Positions 15,115 to 20,969 of a stretch of DNA of 20,969 bases are shown here, one piece after another. Where the stretch lies: assembly GCA_937891895.1 (NCBI GenBank), contig CALATN010000158.1, positions 1 through 20,969 on the forward strand, read 5' to 3'. The notes under the pieces were generated by a model. That model worked only from the letters and a program-made list of their open reading frames with translations. It searched no databases and was not told the origin of the DNA. Each line of letters begins with the position of its first letter. The stretch's first letter is position 1. Origin of the DNA: an uncultured Clostridia bacterium (lineage in GTDB: Bacteria; Bacillota; Clostridia; Oscillospirales; Ruminococcaceae). A program made the position numbers and the translations under genes.

Positions 15115-15558
15115 TTAAATTACATCACTATCAAGAATAATGGTAAAAGGCCCGTCATTAAGCAGTTCAACCTTCATATCTGCGCCGAAAATGCCCTTTT
15201 CGGTATGGAACTGCTTTGCACACTCGGCGATGATGTATTCATACAGCTCGTTAGCCATATCGGGTTTGCCTGCATTGATAAAAGACGGACGGTTGCCCTT
15301 CTTGCAGTCGGCGTAGAGGGTGAACTGGGAAATCAGCAGAAGCTCTCCCCCGACGTCAGCGAGGGCAAGGTTTGTTTTGCCGTTCTCGTCGTCAAAAATA
15401 CGCAGACCAAGCATTTTCTTGATAAGTCTGTCGGCTTCGGCTGTTGTATCGGTTTGTGACACGCCGATGAGCACCATAAATCCCTTGCCGATTTTGCCGA
15501 CGATTTCGCCGTCTACCTTTACAGAAGCGTTTGTAACACGCTGAATTACAAATTTCAT
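15115..15558 (-). CDS. dtd: D-aminoacyl-tRNA deacylase
   Basis: The 147-residue protein has the length and all signatures of DTD: MKFVIQRVTNASVKVDG at the start, the SQFTLYAD motif (76-83) and the cross-subunit Gly-Pro motif, here NDGPFTI (133-139; usually NxGPVT). It removes D-amino acids, and glycine mischarged on tRNA-Ala, acting as a cytoplasmic dimer. AGAGG lies six bases before the ATG. It has its own promoter immediately after the stop of the SDR gene, so it is a monocistronic unit with possible read-through from the epimerase-like gene. Confidence 0.96.
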   Translation of the reverse strand: MKFVIQRVTNASVKVDGEIVGKIGKGFMVLIGVSQTDTTAEADRLIKKMLGLRIFDDENGKTNLALADVGGELLLISQFTLYADCKKGNRPSFINAGKPDMANELYEYIIAECAKQFHTEKGIFGADMKVELLNDGPFTIILDSDVI

Positions 15559-15588
15559 AGTATACCTCTTTTCCTGTTCAATGAAGAT

Positions 15589-15617
15589 ATTATACCACGA
15601 AATCAGCGTGCAGACAA
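15589..15617 (-). promoter_or_regulatory. Promoter of dtd
   Basis: Minus-strand TTGTCT (plus 15612-15617), 17-base spacer, TATAAT (plus 15589-15594) preceded by TGG as an extended -10. The -35 begins two bases past the stop codon of the upstream gene. Confidence 0.78.
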
Positions 15618-15618
15618 G

Positions 15619-16629
15619 TTAAAAATTCTTTTTCAGGTTCTCCATTGCGTCGATAACCTTATCGCACCAGTTATCGAACTCCTCATCCTCTACTTGCAGT
15701 TCCTTATGTGCAAGCATATATTCAACGGCAATCTTTATGCCCTCCTCGGCACGGATTGTTGCGTTGAACTCGGGTACAGCGGCTTTTACCTTGGAGTTGT
15801 CGAAAACAACGGTATTTGCCTTGTCGCCGATAAGTCCGCCCTGAAAATCGTAGTTGCTGAGTTCGTGGAGCATCTGAGAGGAAACATAATAAGGCTTCAG
15901 TTCAACACCAAGGCTGTCTGCGATTGCCTTATAAATCTGATTCCACGTCACGCTTTCGTCGCTTGTGATGTGGAACGCTTCACCGATTGCGTGTGGGTTG
16001 CCGATAAGACCAACGAAAGCAACTGCGAAATCCTCGTTGAAAGTAATTGTCCAGAGGGTTGTTCCGTCGCCGTGAATGATAACAGGCTTGCCGTCAATCA
16101 TTCTTTTCAGCACCTGCCAGCAACCCTTGTTGCCGTGCACTCCGAGAGGAACGCTTCTTTCGTCGTAGGTATGGCTTGGGCGTATAATTGTTACGGGGAA
16201 GCCGTTTTCACGGTACATTTTCATAAGGTACTCTTCGCAGGCAATCTTGTTGCGAGAGTATTCCCAGTAAGGATTTGCGAGAGTTGTTCCCTCGGTAATT
16301 CTGTGGTGGCGCACGGGCTTGTGATAAGCAGAGGCAGAGCTGATATAGAGGAACTGCTTGGTTTTGCCATTGAACAGGCGGTAGTCACGTTCAAGCTGTG
16401 CAGGGACAAATCCGATAAAGTCGCAGACAGCGTCAAAGGTCATACCTGCAAGTTTTTCTGCGGCTTCCGCTTCGTTGTTGATGTCCGCACAGATTGTTTT
16501 TACGCCCTCGGGGAGAGTGTCGTTGCGTGTACCGCGGTTGAGGATATAGACCTCGTGACCCTTTTTTACAAGGAGTCGGGTTATAGCGCTGCTGATTGTA
16601 CCTGTGCCGCCGATTAACAATACTTTCAT
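15619..16629 (-). CDS. Extended SDR, NAD-dependent epimerase/dehydratase-like protein
   Basis: A 336-residue extended short-chain dehydrogenase. The cofactor loop is GGTGTIS (7-13, the last Gly of GxxGxxG replaced by Ser), Asp49 in ADI is a typical adenine contact, YISSAS (95-100) supplies the active-site Ser, and YSRNK gives Tyr124/Lys128. TIIRPSHTYDE and GDGTTLWTITFNEDFA are typical of nucleotide-sugar epimerases and related CSP41-like proteins. The seventh codon (16629) is taken as start because AAAGGA lies nine bases before it and the protein then begins MKVLLIGGTG. No sugar-pathway gene adjoins it, so the substrate is open. Confidence 0.88.
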   Translation of the reverse strand: MKVLLIGGTGTISSAITRLLVKKGHEVYILNRGTRNDTLPEGVKTICADINNEAEAAEKLAGMTFDAVCDFIGFVPAQLERDYRLFNGKTKQFLYISSASAYHKPVRHHRITEGTTLANPYWEYSRNKIACEEYLMKMYRENGFPVTIIRPSHTYDERSVPLGVHGNKGCWQVLKRMIDGKPVIIHGDGTTLWTITFNEDFAVAFVGLIGNPHAIGEAFHITSDESVTWNQIYKAIADSLGVELKPYYVSSQMLHELSNYDFQGGLIGDKANTVVFDNSKVKAAVPEFNATIRAEEGIKIAVEYMLAHKELQVEDEEFDNWCDKVIDAMENLKKNF

Positions 16630-16680
16630 TTTTACCATTCCTTTCATTTTTATGGATAGCCGTTATCCGTTGTCAAAACT

Positions 16681-16709
16681 ATTGTAACATATATTGGAGA
16701 ATAAGTCTA
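16681..16709 (-). promoter_or_regulatory. Possible promoter of the SDR gene
   Basis: Minus-strand TAGACT (plus 16704-16709), 17 bases, TACAAT (plus 16681-16686) preceded by TGT as an extended -10. The -35 is weak. Confidence 0.5.
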
Positions 16710-16733
16710 CAATTAAGTGTTAATATTTATCTG

Positions 16734-16762
16734 TTGATTGGCACGTTTTTATATGCTATACT
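16734..16762 (+). promoter_or_regulatory. Promoter of the flavoprotein gene
   Basis: TTGATT (16734-16739), 17-base spacer, TATACT (16757-16762) with a preceding TGC. AAGGAG at 16778-16783 then lies eight bases before the ATG at 16792. Confidence 0.8.
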
Positions 16763-16791
16763 AATTTAAAACATTGTAAGGAGTCACGCTT

Positions 16792-17412
16792 ATGAAGGTA
16801 CTTATGCTTAACGGAAGTCCACACCCCAATGGTAACACTTACACCGCACTGCACGAGATGGAGAAGATTTTTGCCGAAAACGGAATTGAAACGGAAATTC
16901 TCCACGTTGGCAATATGGATATACGCGGCTGTTCGGCTTGCGGATATTGCTATAAAAACGGGAAATGCGTGTTTGATGATGTTGTAAATGAGGCTGCAAA
17001 AAAATTTGAAGAGTGTGACGGGCTTGTAGTTGGCAGTCCTGTTTATTATGCTTCGGCAAATGCGACTCTTGTTGCGCTTCTTCACAGGCTTTTCTACAGC
17101 TCACACTTTGACAAGACGATGAAGGTCGGTGCAAGTGTTGTTGCGGCAAGACGCGGAGGCTTGTCCTCGACATTTGATGAACTGAACAAGTTCTTCACCA
17201 TAAGCGGTATGCCTGTTGCTTCGAGCCGTTACTGGAACAGTATTCACGGCAACGGCGGCACTAATGACTCCCTGCAGGATATTGAAGGTCTTCGCACAAT
17301 GCGCACCCTTGCAAGAAATATGTCCTTCCTGATGAAGAGTATTGCTTTGGGCAAGGCGGAATACGGTCTGCCCAAGCTTGAAGTCGGTGAGCCCACAAAC
17401 TTTATCAGATAA
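16792..17412 (+). CDS. Iron-sulfur flavoprotein-like NAD(P)H-dependent FMN reductase
   Basis: A 206-residue flavodoxin-like protein. The FMN phosphate loop is NGSPHPNGNTY (7-17). A compact cysteine cluster C47-x2-C50-x2-C53-x5-C59 matches the iron-sulfur flavoprotein pattern CX2CX2CX4-7C, so it may hold a [4Fe-4S] cluster next to FMN. GSPVYYASANATL (80-92) is the usual flavin/substrate loop. A role in cytoplasmic electron transfer or detoxification of oxygen species or quinones is likely for an anaerobe. The gene has its own promoter and no obvious terminator before the next promoter, which starts eight bases after its stop. Confidence 0.9.
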   Translation: MKVLMLNGSPHPNGNTYTALHEMEKIFAENGIETEILHVGNMDIRGCSACGYCYKNGKCVFDDVVNEAAKKFEECDGLVVGSPVYYASANATLVALLHRLFYSSHFDKTMKVGASVVAARRGGLSSTFDELNKFFTISGMPVASSRYWNSIHGNGGTNDSLQDIEGLRTMRTLARNMSFLMKSIALGKAEYGLPKLEVGEPTNFIR

Positions 17413-17419
17413 AGTCAGG

Positions 17420-17448
17420 TTGACAATCAGGGCAAATAATGCTATAAT
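17420..17448 (+). promoter_or_regulatory. Perfect consensus sigma-A promoter of the duplicated-domain gene
   Basis: TTGACA (17420-17425), exactly 17 bases, TATAAT (17443-17448) with TGC in front, an extended -10. All hexamer bases match consensus, which predicts strong, factor-independent transcription. Confidence 0.92.
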
Positions 17449-17485
17449 TACTTAAACGTATAAATAAATGAAAGGATTTTTAACT

Positions 17486-18076
17486 ATGGCTTTCTGGAAC
17501 AAACCCCAAAGTACTGCTCCTGCACCTTCCCCTGCAGCTGTTTCCTCTCCGAAACCCTTTGTTGACGCTGATGACTTTTTCAAGGATATGGGCAGAAAGC
17601 CCAAGGTTGTTGAGGAAAAGGAAGTAAAGTCAATCGAAACACCCGAGGTTACGGGCCTTCGTGAGGGACCTGCTCCTGTACCTGAATGTACTCTTGCTGA
17701 TTATACAAATGAGATAAACACTGACGGACTTATCGACAAGGCGGCTCTTGATGATGGTCAGTACCACGGCTATATGGAAGACAGACCTACTGATGAGGAG
17801 GTTGCTGCAAAGGAAGCCGCTGCTGCAAGAAAGGCTGCTGCAAATCAGCCTGCATTTGCTGACCCTGATGATTTCTTCAAGGATATGGGCAGAAAGAAAA
17901 CTCCGAAGGAACTTGCACAGATTGAAACTCCCGATGTTGTGGGTCTTCGTGAGGGTCCTGCGCCTGTTGCGGAATGTACTCTTGCTGATTTTACTGCTGA
18001 AATCAACACGGACGGGCTTATTGACAAGTCTGCTCTTGATGACGGTCAGTATCACGGATTTATGGACGAAACATGA
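17486..18076 (+). CDS. Unrecognised acidic protein with two copies of a ~70-residue unit
   Basis: A 196-residue soluble protein without signal peptide or TM segment; I do not recognise the family. It starts MAFWNKPQ, followed by a Pro/Ala/Ser-rich stretch (10-24). Unit 1 (about 25-97) and unit 2 (about 124-193) share DDFFKDMGRK, IETP-V-GLREGPAPV-ECTLAD, EINTDGLIDK-ALDDGQYHG and a final MED/MDE. An Ala/Glu/Lys-rich, probably helical linker (102-120) joins them. Each unit has one Cys at the same place (Cys68, Cys164). The DNA copies (17558-17776, 17855-18064) differ at many synonymous sites while the protein motifs stay fixed, suggesting an old duplication under selection. The ATG at 17486 has AAAGGA nine bases upstream; the in-frame ATG at 17468 overlaps that site. 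It is a single-gene unit between a consensus promoter and a strong terminator, so probably abundant. Confidence 0.85.
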   Translation: MAFWNKPQSTAPAPSPAAVSSPKPFVDADDFFKDMGRKPKVVEEKEVKSIETPEVTGLREGPAPVPECTLADYTNEINTDGLIDKAALDDGQYHGYMEDRPTDEEVAAKEAAAARKAAANQPAFADPDDFFKDMGRKKTPKELAQIETPDVVGLREGPAPVAECTLADFTAEINTDGLIDKSALDDGQYHGFMDET

Positions 18077-18080
18077 TTTT

Positions 18081-18115
18081 ATCTGCCGTATCTTCGGATG
18101 CGGCAGATATTTTAT
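18081..18115 (+). terminator. Intrinsic terminator with UUCG tetraloop
   Basis: A 12-bp stem including one G-U pair (18081-18092 ATCTGCCGTATC, 18097-18108 GATGCGGCAGAT) is closed by TTCG and followed by attttatt. It lies four bases after the stop of the duplicated-domain gene. Confidence 0.88.
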
Positions 18116-18149
18116 TGACAAACTATTGTCAATTTGTCCAAATATTGTC
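18114..18149. promoter_or_regulatory. Inverted repeat and TTGTC repeats upstream of the signalling operon
   Basis: ATTGACAA-acta-TTGTCAAT (18114-18133) is a perfect inverted repeat. TTGTC recurs at 18126, 18134 and 18145. The cluster ends 18 bases before the -35 of the signalling operon promoter, a usual place for an activator or repressor site. The binding factor is unknown. Confidence 0.4.
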
Positions 18150-18167
18150 GGTTTTTATATATTGCTC

Positions 18168-18196
18168 TTGAAATAATGAGAAATATATGATATAAT
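18168..18196 (+). promoter_or_regulatory. Promoter of the receiver/lipid-kinase-like/sensor kinase operon
   Basis: TTGAAA (18168-18173), 17-base spacer, TATAAT (18191-18196) preceded by TGA as an extended -10. It implies a leader of about 110 bases before the ATG at 18312. Inside the leader AAAGGCG (18225-18231) can pair with CGCCTTT (18259-18265). Confidence 0.8.
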
Positions 18197-18311
18197 AGTC
18201 AAGATGTTAATTCAATATTAAATTAAAGGCGCTTTTTCGTCTTATTTCTTTGCTATTCCGCCTTTGGGACATTCTCTCAAGGGCTTTACTATATTTATGG
18301 GGGATATTAAA

Positions 18312-18707
18312 ATGAAAAATGCTGACGCAAATACATCAAGCGTTGCCAATGTTCTGGTAATCGATGACAATGTAATCCTTCTTCGTACAGTAAAAGATAT
18401 GCTCAATTCAAAATATAACGTTTCCATTGCTACTTCAGGCACACAGGCTTTTGAGTCAATTGCTCTGAAAAAACCTGATGTTATTCTGCTTGACTATGAG
18501 ATGCCTGAGCTGAACGGTGAGGATGTTATTAAAATGCTCCGTGATAATGAAGAAACTGCTGATATTCCTGTTCTTTTCCTGACAAGCAGCGCTTCCCGTG
18601 AGGTCGTAACAAAGCTGATTATGCTTAATCCTGACGGTTATATGCTGAAACCGCCCAACAAGCAGACTATGATTGACCACATTGAAAAGGTGCTCCGTAA
18701 CCAATAA
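18312..18707 (+). CDS. Stand-alone response regulator receiver (CheY-like)
   Basis: A 131-residue protein that is only a receiver domain: acidic pair Asp18/Asp19 (VLVIDDN), phospho-acceptor Asp61 (VILLDYEMPEL), Thr91 (LTSSAS) and Lys113 (MLKPP). No output domain follows. The frame is open upstream, but GGGGGA at 18299-18304 is seven bases before this ATG and the receiver starts at the normal distance from it. It is first in an operon with a lipid-kinase-like protein and a sensor kinase, so it probably carries phosphate from that kinase or signals to the lipid-kinase-like protein by direct contact (inference). Confidence 0.93.
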   Translation: MKNADANTSSVANVLVIDDNVILLRTVKDMLNSKYNVSIATSGTQAFESIALKKPDVILLDYEMPELNGEDVIKMLRDNEETADIPVLFLTSSASREVVTKLIMLNPDGYMLKPPNKQTMIDHIEKVLRNQ

Positions 18708-18721
18708 AGGGAGGGTTTACC

Positions 18722-19651
18722 ATGACTCACATTTTTATTATCAATCCCTTTGCGGGACACCAGACCTTTGCTGACGACCTGCGCACAAAGCTGGCCAAGG
18801 TGAAAAATCTTGACTATTTCGTGTTCAACACCCGTTACAAAGGCTATGAAACTGAACTTGTAAGAAAAATCCTTCATATTTTCGAGGGGGAAAAGCTTCG
18901 TTTTTATTGCTGCGGCGGTTCGGGAACTATGCGCAATATGCTTAACGGCTTTGACAATCTTGAAGATGTGGAGGTTGCTTTTTTTCCATGCGGTCTTACC
19001 AATGACTTTCTGAAAAATTTCGGCAAGGATGAATCCCGATTCCATAACATTGAGGAACTTATCGATGGCGATGTTATTAAAGTTGACTACATCAAGACGA
19101 ATTACGGAATTTCCCTCAATTCTCTTTCCACAGGTATGGACAGCAACTGCCTCGGAAAGATGAATGATTTCCGCATTTTCCGTTTTATCAGCAAGGATTT
19201 GCCGTATACACTTGCTACGCTTTATTCAATTTTTGTTTCCAATCCCCATGAGTACGAAATTACTCTTGATGGTGAAAAGCTGAATGGCAAATTTGCGGAA
19301 ATTTTTATAGGTAACGGCTGTGTTTTCGGCGGAAATATGTTCTTTGCCGAAAAGACATGCGTAAATGACGGAAAGGCAATTTCCCGTCTTGTAGGAAACA
19401 AGAAGGCTTTTACCTTGCTTCCGGAACTGCTTGACCTTCAGAACAAAAAATTTGATAAAATCAAGAAGAATATGCAGTGCGGTGAATGCAGCAGGATTAC
19501 TATAAAACGCAGCAGCGGTTCTGATTTTTCAATCAACCACGACGGTGACCTTATAAGTGGTGTTTCCGTATGCGAAGCGGAAATTGTATATAAGGGGCTT
19601 AATTTTGTTGTTCCTAAGGGTACTAAAGTATGTGAGGGGGCGGAAGAATGA
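18722..19651 (+). CDS. Divergent diacylglycerol kinase-fold (YegS/DgkB-like) protein
   Basis: A 309-residue protein with the two-domain layout of the DAGK/YegS lipid kinase family: HIFIINPFAG at the start, nucleotide loop CCGGSGTMRNMLNG (63-76), FFPCGLTNDFLKNFG (87-101), C-terminal beta-domain landmarks FIGNGCVFGGNM (195-206) and NDG (215-217), and HDGD (273-276). Key residues deviate. The Asp of the canonical GGDGT is Ser67, the following NE is RN, the GTGNDF motif is GLTNDF, and the DGE motif that holds the catalytic base in DgkB is DGD. It may therefore be a kinase with altered chemistry or a binding protein without activity. No TM segment is seen. GGGAGG lies six bases before the ATG and the stop overlaps the sensor kinase start as ATGA, so the three genes are one coupled unit. 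Confidence 0.88.
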   Translation: MTHIFIINPFAGHQTFADDLRTKLAKVKNLDYFVFNTRYKGYETELVRKILHIFEGEKLRFYCCGGSGTMRNMLNGFDNLEDVEVAFFPCGLTNDFLKNFGKDESRFHNIEELIDGDVIKVDYIKTNYGISLNSLSTGMDSNCLGKMNDFRIFRFISKDLPYTLATLYSIFVSNPHEYEITLDGEKLNGKFAEIFIGNGCVFGGNMFFAEKTCVNDGKAISRLVGNKKAFTLLPELLDLQNKKFDKIKKNMQCGECSRITIKRSSGSDFSINHDGDLISGVSVCEAEIVYKGLNFVVPKGTKVCEGAEE

Positions 19652-20969
19652 GATCACAATTTCAGACGGGCAGCACCACCAACTCATTTTTCTATGTGTT
19701 TATGGGAATTGCTGCTATCGTTATGGGTATTGCAAATGACAGATTTTCACTTTCTATGCTGATCTTCTTCATTGTGTTTTTTGTGGGAACAACTACAGCT
19801 TTTGCCATTGCAGCAAAAAGAACACGAAAATACACTCTCTATGGAAGACTTCAGATGATGGCTTTTGCCGTATTGAACTGTTTTATTTCTATTTCCTTTG
19901 ACTCGGCACAGGCGTTTATTTACGCTATGTGCTTCAGCACAATCCTCGGATTTGTGTTCATTGATGTAAAGGTATCGAAATTCCAGTTCATTCAAAGCTG
20001 TATCATTGCCGTTGTAGCAGCGGCTTTTATCAGTTACTATACAGGTTCAAAGCAGACTATGCTTGCTTATACCTTTGGTACAATCGTGCTTCTGGTTATG
20101 AACTGGGTTGTTGTAAGTATGGTTATCCATATCAAATTCCAGTACCGTAAAAACGCTGAACAGGAACGAAGCCTTGATGATATGCTGAAGGTTGTCGAGG
20201 CTAAATGTGATGAAGCGCGTAATGCTACAAAGATAAAATCACGCTTTCTTGCAAATATGTCCCACGAAATAAGAACACCTATCAACGCTGTTATCGGTAT
20301 GAATGAGATGATTCTTCGTGAAAGCAATGATGAGGAAATACTGAAATATGCGACTGAAACCAAAAATGCCGCTGATTCACTGCTTGGTATAATCAATGAC
20401 ATTCTCGATATCACACGTATTGAAGCAGGAAAGCTTACTCCGAATTACGCGGAATACAAGCCTGCAAAGCTTATAAGCGACATCTACAATATGATTCGCT
20501 TCAAGGCTGAGGATAAGGGACTTGACTTTGTAATAATTGCTGATGAAACAATTCCGCGCCGTTTACGGGGCGATGATATTCATCTGAAGCAGATTGTTAC
20601 AAATCTGCTCAGCAATGCGGTTAAATATACTCACGAAGGCAGTGTGACACTTGAAATAAACTACCTCGGCGACGGAAACCTTGCTTTCAGTGTTGAGGAC
20701 ACAGGCATCGGTATCAAGGAGGAGGATATCGAAAAGCTTTTTGAGGCTTTTGCACGAATGGACGAAACTGCAAACAGAAGCATTCAGGGCACGGGGCTTG
20801 GTCTTAATATTGCATCTTCTCTGCTGAAAATGTTTGACAGTGAGCTTCGTGTTACAAGCGAATACGGAAAGGGCTCGGTCTTTTCGTTTGTAATTTCTCA
20901 GGAAATCATTGATGCTGAGCCTGTCGGAAAGCTTGACCTCAGCGATACGGAATATGAGCATAAGACATA
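19648..20969 (+). CDS. Membrane sensor histidine kinase, probably hybrid (3' end outside window)
   Basis: The frame opens at ATG 19648, overlapping the previous stop, and runs 440 codons to the window edge without a stop. About six hydrophobic segments fill residues 13-155, with very short loops and no periplasmic domain. A coiled stretch follows (about 160-195). Then comes HisKA with His206 in MSHEIRTPINAVIGM, N-box NLLSNAVKYT, G1 box VEDTGIGI, an F-box-like LFEAFARMDE and G2 box GTGLGLNIA. The H-box of this SHEIRTPxN type is usual in hybrid kinases, and the sequence continues past the ATPase domain, so C-terminal receiver domains are expected beyond 20969 (inference). The multi-pass sensor suggests detection of a membrane or lipid-borne cue, which would fit the lipid-kinase-like neighbour. 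A CheY-like receiver three genes upstream could be its phospho-partner. Confidence 0.92.
   Translation, partial: MRSQFQTGSTTNSFFYVFMGIAAIVMGIANDRFSLSMLIFFIVFFVGTTTAFAIAAKRTRKYTLYGRLQMMAFAVLNCFISISFDSAQAFIYAMCFSTILGFVFIDVKVSKFQFIQSCIIAVVAAAFISYYTGSKQTMLAYTFGTIVLLVMNWVVVSMVIHIKFQYRKNAEQERSLDDMLKVVEAKCDEARNATKIKSRFLANMSHEIRTPINAVIGMNEMILRESNDEEILKYATETKNAADSLLGIINDILDITRIEAGKLTPNYAEYKPAKLISDIYNMIRFKAEDKGLDFVIIADETIPRRLRGDDIHLKQIVTNLLSNAVKYTHEGSVTLEINYLGDGNLAFSVEDTGIGIKEEDIEKLFEAFARMDETANRSIQGTGLGLNIASSLLKMFDSELRVTSEYGKGSVFSFVISQEIIDAEPVGKLDLSDTEYEHKT

Noticed and set aside
15694..16617. A 307-codon open frame on the plus strand opposite the SDR gene
   Set aside because: It is the mirror of a gene with clear SDR motifs, has no recognisable motif of its own and no matching promoter or ribosome binding site. 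The codon pattern of the SDR gene keeps the antisense frame open.
17558..18064. The duplicated unit as a mobile or recent tandem repeat
   Set aside because: The DNA copies differ at many third positions while the protein is kept, so it is an old coding duplication.
1..20969. CRISPR array, tRNA, rRNA, transposase, integrase or phage genes
   Set aside because: No regularly spaced repeats, cloverleaf signatures, rRNA-like blocks or DDE/tyrosine recombinase motifs were noticed on either strand.

Overview
The window reads as a chromosomal stretch from a low-to-moderate GC Gram-positive anaerobe. The likely placement is Bacillota, class Clostridia, close to Ruminococcus/Oscillospiraceae. This is inferred from strong AGGAGG-type ribosome binding sites, sigma-A promoters with 17-bp spacers (often with an extended TGn -10), short U-tailed hairpin terminators and the gene families present. 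No rRNA, tRNA, CRISPR array, transposase or phage gene was seen, and no stretch longer than 300 bases lacks a gene.

Layout: (1) 1-152, the 3' end of an unidentified membrane-anchored protein, closed by a terminator. (2) 188-6081, minus strand: OmpR-type response regulator and one-TM histidine kinase, then a separately promoted block of ABC ATPase, two paralogous ABC-2 permeases and a membrane-tethered S41 peptidase-like protein. The order resembles peptide-antibiotic sensing and immunity loci (LanRK/LanFEG, BcrA-like). (3) 6254-8254, plus strand: a second, unrelated OmpR/histidine kinase pair, divergent from the first and sharing a compact promoter region. (4) 8295-12099, minus strand: a tightly coupled five-gene operon (TIM-barrel sugar isomerase/epimerase, ThuA-like protein, a lone AlbA_2 domain, a flavodoxin-fold quinone reductase, a beta-lactamase-fold serine hydrolase). 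(5) 12271-15071, plus strand: trkA-trkH potassium uptake. (6) 15115-16629, minus strand: dtd and an SDR-type nucleotide-sugar epimerase-like protein, each with its own promoter. (7) 16792-18076, plus strand: an iron-sulfur flavoprotein-like reductase and an unrecognised acidic protein built from two copies of a ~70-residue unit, driven by a perfect consensus promoter. (8) 18312-20969, plus strand: a three-gene signalling operon of stand-alone receiver, divergent diacylglycerol-kinase-fold protein and hybrid-type sensor kinase, the last running off the window.

The window is rich in signal transduction: three histidine kinases, three receivers and a lipid-kinase-like protein. The strongest candidates for something undescribed are the receiver/lipid-kinase-like/sensor-kinase operon at the right edge, whose kinase lacks the canonical GGDGT aspartate, and the duplicated-domain protein just upstream. 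The five-gene sugar/redox operon and the sensor-ABC-S41 locus are secondary candidates. All functional statements come from motif reading; no database search was run.
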